From: Chaetoceros tenuissimus
Taxonomy: Eukaryota > Bacillariophyta > Thalassiosirophyceae > Chaetocerotales > Chaetocerotaceae
Reading direction: 5' to 3'
DNA length: 52,690 bases
NCBI GenBank assembly: GCA_021927905.1
Contig: BLLK01000066.1
Location: 343 to 53,032 of the forward strand
Shown here: one piece after another, positions 20,870 to 28,380 of the stretch
How the letters are laid out: every line of letters begins with the position of its first letter
Numbering within the stretch: position 1 is the first letter of the stretch
Made by a program: the position numbers and the translations under genes
Notes under the pieces: generated by a model
What the model was told of the DNA's origin: nothing
Database searches by the model: none
The model's input: only the letters and a program-made list of their open reading frames with translations

Positions 20870-22432
20870 ATGAGTGGTTTCAGTAGCCCAAACATCCGGA
20901 GTATTCCACTTGATCCATCTGCTATTTCAGCGGATTTTACAAGTCTAACAAGGTCCCAGAGGAAGAATTTAGATGACAAGGACCTAGAAGATATCATGAA
21001 ACATAGCATCGAACAGCCTTTTGATTATAAATATGAGAAGATCTCTCACAATCATAAGAGTAACGATGATCGAGCTAAGGAATCTTTCAAGACTACAGCT
21101 TCGATGCGCAGGTTGAATCAGTCCTTATTGAAGCGCCTTAAGAAGTATGATTTGAACAGCTGGTTTGAATCGATGCCTATGGTGAACCCTGACCTAGGTT
21201 GGAGAAGCGATCAGGATCAGCTTGATCTCTTTGCCAATCTAGACGCTCTTGTTGAACTCGAAAATCAGGAAAAGATCTTTGACTCCGTAGCATGGATCAA
21301 CTGCAACATCGAAGAAAAGGAATGGACTAGAGAACTAGACTGGTCCAAGGAGATCATTTTAACAGCGTGTTCAACCACAATGAAGGAATATTTGTTGAAG
21401 GAGGAAGAAGCAGTAATGAAGAACCATCAAGGTGCTTATGGAGGTCCAGTTATCTTTGTACTACTAATCAGCCATCTTCTTAAGAACTCGAGAGAAGCAT
21501 TAAACGACTTGTGGGAGTTTATGAAGAATCTTAAAGTTACTGATTATGAGAATGAGGACGTACACACCATGGTGTATGAGCTTCGTGTCAACTTCGAGCG
21601 TATCTATCGAGTTGTTGATGCTGGTAACTTTCGCATGCCTACAGACTTCATTTTGAATTTGATCCAAATCTTTCAAACTTCCAGTTGTGAGAAGTTTAAT
21701 GCCACTTTTGCAAAGCTTGAGATTGACATGTCAGTAAACAGGATCTTGAAGAGTAATGCCAATCGCTTCTCTACCTTTGCACATCGTACCGGATCGAGCC
21801 TCACATGGATGGAGATTCTTAATGTTGCCACAGATACTTACAAGCTCCATGAGAAAGATTGGATTCCTGCAGTTGAAGAGCAAGGTCCAGGCAATCATGG
21901 ATTTCTGGGAAAAGAGTCTGGTGGAAAGAAGAAGGGTCCATGCCATGGTTGTGGTGGGGATCACTGGCTTCGTGAATGTCCACACAAGCAGAGAAACCAG
22001 AATCAAAACAATCGTAATCAGGATAATAATCGCAAGGATCCTGACATCGTTCCGCCATCTGCGGATACTTGTACTAAAGTTCAGTCTAATCCAAATCGTT
22101 GGACCAAGAAGGTTGGCAATGAGACTGTTCATTGGTGTGGAAAGTGTGTGAAGCGCAACTTGTCCGATGGATCTCGTAATACAATCAAGGGTCGCTGGAC
22201 AAATGGAGGAAGTAAACACTTCACTGATGAACATCGTGGTTCACAGCCTCGTCAAGGTCCTCGTGGTGGAGGAGGTGGAAGAGGTGATGGAGGAAGAGGA
22301 GGAAATCACAATCGTGCGAATCTAGCGAATAATACTCCTACTCCATCTGCTGCTGGTACTGTTGCTTCGGAGAATGATGACGTCGTAACAAACTTGAGCG
22401 CAGCATTGGCTGATACAAATGCTGGTCAGTGA
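20870..22432 (+). CDS. gag: Gag polyprotein of the Ty1/copia element
   Basis: This 520-residue Gag starts at the first ATG after a 271-bp leader. A helical capsid-like region covers about residues 80-340, with EVLR-type gag helices such as DVHTMVYELRVNFERIYRVV. A zinc knuckle CHGCGGDHWLREC follows at about residue 363, spaced CX2CX3HX4C, one residue shorter than the usual X4 before His. Next come a basic Asn/Gln-rich stretch, a second Cys pair (WCGKC) and an RGG-rich tail (GPRGGGGGRGDGGRGG) suited to RNA binding. It should assemble the cytoplasmic virus-like particle. The stop is TGA followed by CTAG, a known readthrough-prone context, and pol lies in the same frame downstream. Confidence 0.93.
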   Translation: MSGFSSPNIRSIPLDPSAISADFTSLTRSQRKNLDDKDLEDIMKHSIEQPFDYKYEKISHNHKSNDDRAKESFKTTASMRRLNQSLLKRLKKYDLNSWFESMPMVNPDLGWRSDQDQLDLFANLDALVELENQEKIFDSVAWINCNIEEKEWTRELDWSKEIILTACSTTMKEYLLKEEEAVMKNHQGAYGGPVIFVLLISHLLKNSREALNDLWEFMKNLKVTDYENEDVHTMVYELRVNFERIYRVVDAGNFRMPTDFILNLIQIFQTSSCEKFNATFAKLEIDMSVNRILKSNANRFSTFAHRTGSSLTWMEILNVATDTYKLHEKDWIPAVEEQGPGNHGFLGKESGGKKKGPCHGCGGDHWLRECPHKQRNQNQNNRNQDNNRKDPDIVPPSADTCTKVQSNPNRWTKKVGNETVHWCGKCVKRNLSDGSRNTIKGRWTNGGSKHFTDEHRGSQPRQGPRGGGGGRGDGGRGGNHNRANLANNTPTPSAAGTVASENDDVVTNLSAALADTNAGQ

Positions 22433-22436
22433 CTAG
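22430..22436 (+). promoter_or_regulatory. Candidate stop-codon readthrough site TGA-CTAG
   Basis: The gag stop reads CAG TGA CTA GGG. UGA followed by CUAG is an established high-readthrough context in animal, plant and yeast transcripts. Gag, the next 125 codons and pol are all in this one frame, which is what readthrough would need. Confidence 0.55.
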
Positions 22437-22810
22437 GGTCAGCCATGCTCCAATGCAAGCATTTCGGGGTTATGATTTGCTTGGGGAGCCTCTTTCATTT
22501 GCATAATTTTACATGGTACAGTGTTCTTGGCTTGTTGCCTGCACTGTTTTATCTTAATTCATATCTTGAAGCTGTTGAAAAGGGACTACAGACTTCATTC
22601 TACATCGCTTTGTGGACTGTTACCGATCCAATCTTGCTGGTAACAAGTCCAGGAATCGTCTTTGGAGTTGCGCTTGGAGATCTAGACATCGATCATTGGT
22701 TATACCGTCTTTGCTGCTTGCGCTGCTCTTGGCTTGCTTGTGCTAGTGATGTGCTAGTACGACAGTTTCTCAAGGTGACTAAAATCTACAGTGCCTTGAT
22801 TGTAGCTTGA
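22433..22810 (+). CDS. Hydrophobic in-frame segment between gag and pol
   Basis: After the gag stop the same frame stays open for 125 codons, with an ATG at 22445, and ends at a TGA (22808-22810) directly before the pol ATG. The predicted 121 residues are Leu/Phe/Cys-rich with two or three membrane-like stretches (WYSVLGLLPALFYL, DPILLVTSPGIVFGVALG). It could be a readthrough linker, a small separate ORF, or a T-rich intron that merely stays open. No homolog is recognised, so function is unassigned. Confidence 0.4.
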   Translation, partial: LGSAMLQCKHFGVMICLGSLFHLHNFTWYSVLGLLPALFYLNSYLEAVEKGLQTSFYIALWTVTDPILLVTSPGIVFGVALGDLDIDHWLYRLCCLRCSWLACASDVLVRQFLKVTKIYSALIVA

Positions 22811-25800
22811 ATGTTATTTGAGTTACCATCTCTGGTTGATGGTCTATTTCCATCTTCTAGAATCTTATCTCCGTTGTTGGGTGATCAAATCTTTCTGTGC
22901 TGTTGGAGAACTCTACTTATTAATCAGTGCTGGAAGAGGGATCGCTGGAAGCGTCATTGGGATCGCCAACGACGTCTGAATCGAGCAATGACAACCAGTA
23001 GTCGACGTGCTCTCTTTGCTAATACTTCTTTTCGTGATCGTGTTCAGTTGGAAAGAAATCTTCGTGAAGCTGAAGAACATGCTGCTGCTGTTGCTGCTAC
23101 AGCTGCTGTCATTGCTGCTGAATGTGCTAAAGTTGATAGCTTGTATGAGCCATTGTTCCAAGCTGAGTTGGACCGACTCTCTTCACTCTTTGAGTCCTCC
23201 ATGTTGGCAGCTTCGAATGATACTGTTCGCATTCAGTCCTTACTTGACAATATCGATGTGCTTGAAATGCACGGCCTGCTTTCATTGTTTGAACGTCCTC
23301 AGACAGTTCGTTCTACCCATATGGATGAAGTGTATCGTCTTCGTGCACTGGTTAACAATGATAAGCTCTTTGATCAACTAGTCGATGAAGGGATGATCGA
23401 ACCTCCTTTCTCGTGTCAGGATCGAATGCTGTATGAAAGCATTGTTCCTCTTGCTGTGGTAGACTTGAAGGCCTGTAATGCAGTCTCTATTAATGCCAAG
23501 GAGATGCCAATCGTCATTGATACTGGTGCCTCTCGTTCTCTATCACCTCATCGCTCTGATTTCACCTCTTATCGCCCTATTAAAGACATGGCAATAGGTG
23601 GGATCACTGCTAATAGCCGTATTGCTGGTGTTGGAAAAGTTAGGTGGGAAGTTACTGATCAAAATGGTCTTGAATCTGTTATCATCACCGAAGCTTATCA
23701 TGTTGTGGATGCTACAATTCGCTTGTATTCACCCCAATTTCATTTTCGTGAGCACAATGCTGGTCGCTTGGAGATGGATGCTTTGGGCATTTCTTTAACT
23801 TTACCTACACCAACAACTCCGGTCTTATCATTCCCGTTCAATTCTTTCAACAATTTGCCTCTAATGCTACCATCATCACATCCGCATCTACAAAGTACTC
23901 TGTTCCAATCCGAGGGACATTTCAATCTGTCAAATCTATCACCGTTCTTGCGTGAGGTACCAGTAGTTGAGCGTTTCAATCTTGTGAAAGCTGATATGGA
24001 AGTGTTGGATGCAAAGGAAAGAGCTTATGTTAATGGTGAGCATCGATCTACGCTCACAGAAGCTCAGAGGGAGCTTCGATTATTACACAATAAGATGGGA
24101 CATTTGCATATGAAGCGCATACAGAAGCTGCTTCACCATGACTTGCCTCTTGATTCGAGACAGTCTGATGGAGAGCTGAATCCTCCAGTTGTATTTAGAT
24201 CAAGATCTGCTGGAGTAAAGTCCTGTTCAATCCCGTTGTGCCGCTCTTGTGTGTTATCAAATCTAAAGAAAAGAAAGATCGATAGTCAGCTGAAATCAAA
24301 CGATCCGAAGAAAGAGATGGCACTACAGAGAAACCATTTGAATCCTGGAGAATGTGTTTCTTTGGACCAATATGTTGTTCCACATCGAGGACGACTTTAT
24401 AATACTGCTGGCAAAGAGAGAGAAGCATTGAGATATGGTGGCGGAAGTCTTGCGGTTGATCATGCTTCGAAGAGAGTATTTATCACTCATCAAGTATCGT
24501 TGAAGGCTGAAGAGACTCTAGTCTTCAAGCGGAATTTGGAGCGAGATGCTGCTGATTGTGGGTTTGAGATACAGAGATATCATGCTGACAATGGAGTGTT
24601 CGCTGCCAAGGCTTTTATGGAGGACTGTATAAATAAAGATCAGAAATTGCAGTACAGTGCCTCGAATACTCATCATCAAAACGGAGTAGCGGAGAGGTAT
24701 ATTGGTACTATCACTCGTATGGCAAGAGCTATGTTGATCCACGTGGCTTTGCTATGGCCGAAGCAAAATAAGCTGGAACATTGGCCAATGGCGATGGACC
24801 ATGCTGTTTGGGTGTGGAATAACTTGCCGATGGATGATGGTTTAAGTCCAGAAGAGAAGTGGACTGGATCCAAAGTGCCTAGCTACAATCATTTGCGCCG
24901 TGCTCATGTATGGGGTTGTCCTGCTTATGTACTAGATCCAAAACTAGCTGATGGTCAGAAGATTCCAAAGTGGAGTCCAAGATCGAGACAAGGAAAGTTT
25001 ATGGGATATTCAAAGGATCACTCGAATTCAGCTGGATTGATTCTTAATCCGAAATCAGGATATTTGTCTACGCAGTTTCATGTACTTTACGACGATAAGT
25101 TTGAAACTGTGGAAGGATGTACTCGTGATCAGCAGAGACAGATAGCTCAAGATGTTGATTGGCAAAGAATCATTGATAGAGAAGGTGCCCATGAAATTAA
25201 TTATGAAGTTCAGGATGAAGATCTAGTGCCTGACTTCTTGGATGATGAGTGGTTGAATGAAGAGGAGATTCGGTACAAGCGTGAAGCTCGTGATGGACGA
25301 ATGCAACGTCATGCTAGGAATGTTGTTCCAAATCCGAATGCTCGACAACCTGCTCTTCGTGATCCTGGAATTATTGTGGTTGGTGGGAATCGCCGCCAAG
25401 TACAAGTTGAAAATCAAGCACCTGCTGGAGCTCCGAATGCAGCTCCTACTCCTAATGGTAATCCTGTTCCTCAATTGCCTCCTTTAGCTCCTGCTGAAAT
25501 CGATCAAGCAAGAGATCAAGCTGAAGGGATGCGCCGTACAAGACGAAATAGGAATGCACCTGAGAGATTGGAGTATGATCGTCCTGGTGGTCCGAATCAG
25601 AGGAATAGAAGGGACATTGCTGGACTATACAGTTGTGGAGCCGCTTGCACTAGCAAGGCTTTTGTCTCACACTCAGAGGCGGAAGGATATCAGAATACTA
25701 CTCTGAAGAGAATTGATCTAGATAATCATTTTGTGCAAGGATTGTCTTGGGAGGAAAGTGTATCAGCCTTGTCTGCTAAGGATAAATTTGCCAATGACGA

Positions 25801-27550
25801 TGCTAGAAGATTCTTTGCTCGTATGGAAGTACTTCAAGATCCGGAGACATTGGATATGAGTGACTTCCCAACTTTAGCATTTGCGGCTCGTGCAAGTGCT
25901 GATGATAATCCAAGATTCGATGAAGCAATGAGAGGTCCCAATGCTGAAGGATTTTGGCAGGCGTCTGCGAAGGAAATCACAACTTTGCAGAAGATTAATA
26001 CTTGGACTCAAGTACCTCGTGAGGTTGGCATGAATGTAATAAAGAGCACTTGGGCTTTTAAAATCAAAAGGTTTCCAGATGGGCTTATTAGAAAGCTAAA
26101 AGCCAGGTTCTGTGTTCGTGGGGATCAACAGATTGAAGGAGTGGACTTCTTCGATACGTTTGCGCCAGTGGTACAATGGTCAACAATAAGGATGATGTTT
26201 ATCTTGTCATTGCAGCTTGGTTTGGCTTCAGTTCAAGTAGACTACGTGTCTGCATTTTGCCAGGCGCCAATTGATGAAGTAGTCCATGTAGATTTGCCTC
26301 GAGGTTGGCAAACTCTGAATGAGTATGGGCTACATGAGAAATTCAAACCTAATCATGTTTTGAGACTGAATAGATCGTGCTATGGACTGCGTCAGAGTCC
26401 AAAGAACTTTTTCAATCATCTGAAGAAGAATCTAGAGCGATCTGGATTGAAGCAGAGTGTCTTTGATCCGTGTCTTTTCATTTCGGATGAAGTGATTTGT
26501 GTATGCTACGTTGATGACTGTCTGTTCTGGGCCAAGGATAGAGCCATGATCGACACAGTTATTGACAAAATCAAGGAGAAAATGACACTTGAAGTTGAAG
26601 ATAGTGTCGACGGTTTTCTAGGAATCAAGGTGGAGCGGAAGCCAAATGAGGAAGGTGTTGAAGAAATTCATCTTACTCAAGCTGGGCTGATCGATAGAGT
26701 CATTGTTGCACTCGGACTTGATTCTGAGAGTTCTTATGGAACTAAAATCCCTGCAGAAGCCAACAAGCCTCTCCCAAAGGATTCAGAGGGAGATCCTTAC
26801 GATCAAGGCTTCAATTATCCTAGTGTGGTCGGCATGATGATGTACTTATGCAACAATAGTCGTCCTGACATTGCTTTTGCAGTTCATCAATGTGCTAGAC
26901 ACAGTTTCCGTCCAACTCGATTGCATGCTCAATATTTGATTAAGATTGGTCGGTACTTGATCAGAACAAGGGATAAAGGTTTAATCATCAAACCGGATCC
27001 TGACGTAGGCATTTTCGACATTGACTGTTATGTGGATGCTGATTTTGCTGGTTTGTTTAGTGTGGAGGATAAACAAGATCCTCATTGTGTAAAGTCTCGT
27101 ACAGGTTACGTGATCATGGTTGGTGGATCCCCTGTCGTATGGAGCAGCAAGTTACAGCCTGTAATTGCAAGCTCTACGATGGAGAGCGAGTATATCGCTT
27201 TATCAACGGCTTGTAAGGAGCTGATCCCAATCAGGAACATCGCCTCTGAGATTGCCGAAGCTTGTGGAGTAGCTTCGAAAGACTTATCGTCTATGCACAC
27301 TACAATTTGGGAAGATAACGTAGGATGTCTGACTTTGGCAAATCTGGAGTTACCTTTGCTTACTCCTCGTTCCAAAGCTATTGCTGTACGTTATCATTGG
27401 TTCCGTCAGTTCGTATCTAAAGATCAAGGTAGAGATGGTGGTATTGTCATCAAGAAGGTTGATACCAAAGATCAAATTGCTGATATCTTCACAAAAGGTC
27501 TTGCTCACTTGCAGTTTTCTACTTTGAGAAAGATGCTGATGGGATGGTAA
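22811..27550 (+). CDS. pol: Pol polyprotein (protease-integrase-RT-RNase H) of the Ty1/copia element
   Basis: The 1579-residue Pol has an Ala-rich coiled-coil N-terminus (about residues 70-120) and an aspartic protease IVIDTGASRS with Asp237. A GAG-pre-integrase HHCC region follows (LLHNKMGHLHMKRIQKLLHH and CRSCVLSNLKKRK). The integrase catalytic triad is Asp519 (SLDQY), Asp593 (YHADNG) and Glu628 (NGVAERY), so Asp to Glu is DX34E. After a Pro/Asn spacer the RT (starting about residue 1040) carries YVDD at 1233-1236. RNase H has YVDADFAG, the SSTMESEYIAL block and a closing DIFTKGL. All catalytic residues are present and the frame is unbroken. The true N-terminus is uncertain: the ATG follows a stop in the same frame as gag, so Pol may be made by readthrough or splicing. 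Confidence 0.95.
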   Translation: MLFELPSLVDGLFPSSRILSPLLGDQIFLCCWRTLLINQCWKRDRWKRHWDRQRRLNRAMTTSSRRALFANTSFRDRVQLERNLREAEEHAAAVAATAAVIAAECAKVDSLYEPLFQAELDRLSSLFESSMLAASNDTVRIQSLLDNIDVLEMHGLLSLFERPQTVRSTHMDEVYRLRALVNNDKLFDQLVDEGMIEPPFSCQDRMLYESIVPLAVVDLKACNAVSINAKEMPIVIDTGASRSLSPHRSDFTSYRPIKDMAIGGITANSRIAGVGKVRWEVTDQNGLESVIITEAYHVVDATIRLYSPQFHFREHNAGRLEMDALGISLTLPTPTTPVLSFPFNSFNNLPLMLPSSHPHLQSTLFQSEGHFNLSNLSPFLREVPVVERFNLVKADMEVLDAKERAYVNGEHRSTLTEAQRELRLLHNKMGHLHMKRIQKLLHHDLPLDSRQSDGELNPPVVFRSRSAGVKSCSIPLCRSCVLSNLKKRKIDSQLKSNDPKKEMALQRNHLNPGECVSLDQYVVPHRGRLYNTAGKEREALRYGGGSLAVDHASKRVFITHQVSLKAEETLVFKRNLERDAADCGFEIQRYHADNGVFAAKAFMEDCINKDQKLQYSASNTHHQNGVAERYIGTITRMARAMLIHVALLWPKQNKLEHWPMAMDHAVWVWNNLPMDDGLSPEEKWTGSKVPSYNHLRRAHVWGCPAYVLDPKLADGQKIPKWSPRSRQGKFMGYSKDHSNSAGLILNPKSGYLSTQFHVLYDDKFETVEGCTRDQQRQIAQDVDWQRIIDREGAHEINYEVQDEDLVPDFLDDEWLNEEEIRYKREARDGRMQRHARNVVPNPNARQPALRDPGIIVVGGNRRQVQVENQAPAGAPNAAPTPNGNPVPQLPPLAPAEIDQARDQAEGMRRTRRNRNAPERLEYDRPGGPNQRNRRDIAGLYSCGAACTSKAFVSHSEAEGYQNTTLKRIDLDNHFVQGLSWEESVSALSAKDKFANDDARRFFARMEVLQDPETLDMSDFPTLAFAARASADDNPRFDEAMRGPNAEGFWQASAKEITTLQKINTWTQVPREVGMNVIKSTWAFKIKRFPDGLIRKLKARFCVRGDQQIEGVDFFDTFAPVVQWSTIRMMFILSLQLGLASVQVDYVSAFCQAPIDEVVHVDLPRGWQTLNEYGLHEKFKPNHVLRLNRSCYGLRQSPKNFFNHLKKNLERSGLKQSVFDPCLFISDEVICVCYVDDCLFWAKDRAMIDTVIDKIKEKMTLEVEDSVDGFLGIKVERKPNEEGVEEIHLTQAGLIDRVIVALGLDSESSYGTKIPAEANKPLPKDSEGDPYDQGFNYPSVVGMMMYLCNNSRPDIAFAVHQCARHSFRPTRLHAQYLIKIGRYLIRTRDKGLIIKPDPDVGIFDIDCYVDADFAGLFSVEDKQDPHCVKSRTGYVIMVGGSPVVWSSKLQPVIASSTMESEYIALSTACKELIPIRNIASEIAEACGVASKDLSSMHTTIWEDNVGCLTLANLELPLLTPRSKAIAVRYHWFRQFVSKDQGRDGGIVIKKVDTKDQIADIFTKGLAHLQFSTLRKMLMGW

Positions 27551-27600
27551 TAATGTGACTTTTCATGTTTGTCTGCGATCTCATTCAAATATGAATTTCG

Positions 27601-27612
27601 CTCGAGAGGGAG
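27601..27612 (+). promoter_or_regulatory. Polypurine tract before the 3' LTR
   Basis: CTCGAGAGGGAG lies immediately upstream of the 3' LTR start. Its last nine bases are purine except for one C, as expected for plus-strand priming. Confidence 0.6.
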
Positions 27613-27870
27613 TGACATGAAAGTGACTTTCTGAGCGTCTGTACGTCGTCGGTAAGAATAGTGATCGCTGTGATCCATTGCTTTCGATGATTGGTTTGGT
27701 GTCAAGCACTCCGTGCTTGAGAGAGAGAGATGGAGGATCTCTCAACTTCATCTTTACATCTATCTATAATTCAAAACAACTAATAGTAATAAAGGGATTT
27801 ACTGTTACATCAATCTATCTAATACAACTACCAATTGATTCAATCGAAACGACTCCTTCTGCAGCTGTCA
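27613..27870 (+). repeat. 3' LTR (258 bp)
   Basis: Identical to the 5' LTR, starting TGACATGAAAGTGAC and ending GCAGCTGTCA. It is followed by AGATAAAGTACTG of the flanking host DNA. Confidence 0.97.
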
Positions 27871-28380
27871 AGATAAAGTACTGAAACAGAATTCTTTGAA
27901 GCTTTCTTTTCTTCCAATAAAGTATGTATGCTTGCCATACACTTTATAGCTAGATGTAGAAAGATACGCTGGTGTAGATTCAATATGGCTAAATCAGAAT
28001 GGAGAATAGCTCAGAAGGAAGATGTTATCGAGCGAAAGAATTGTAAATGTGCATAATGTTATCGGAAGCTTTTTTTCAGAGACAAGTATGTTCTTCAAAT
28101 GTTTTTCGATTTGAATCTTGACAACTGTCAACACCCGAAATGTCTCTTCCTTCAATGATGATGTTGAAGTAATGAAGTCGAAATTCAAAAATGTCCTAAG
28201 CGGAAAAAGTTCCAATAAATAATGTCACATTTTATCGTCTTCTGCGTGCGCGAAAACCATAATACATTTTACTTCTATGAAAACTAAAGAAAACAAGGGA
28301 ACCCTTTACAACTATCAACATAATATGTACCCTGCAATAACAATCAAAACAGCACAGCAGAAGCAGTATTTCCAAGCAAT
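27871..28380. other. Intergenic, 5' flank of the LNR/M11 gene
   Basis: No coding frame of note. The last about 100 bases before the ATG at 28381 are A-rich, consistent with a promoter and 5' leader. Confidence 0.5.

Larger units (their letters stand above)
20341..27870 (+). mobile_element. Near-intact Ty1/copia LTR retrotransposon (7530 bp)
   Basis: Two identical 258-bp LTRs (20341-20598 and 27613-27870; TGACA...TGTCA) flank a primer-binding site, gag, an intervening hydrophobic frame and pol. The pol order protease, integrase, RT, RNase H defines Ty1/copia (Pseudoviridae type). Apart from two in-frame TGA codons between gag and pol there are no stops or frameshifts. No exact 5-bp target duplication is visible: the left flank ends AAAAT and the right flank starts AGATA. 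Identical LTRs mean recent insertion, so it may be mobile. Confidence 0.95.

Noticed and set aside
27871-27970. Continuation of the truncated copia RNase H to the right of the intact element
   Set aside because: None of the three plus frames after 27870 shows the expected motifs following the GSEFVV-type block.
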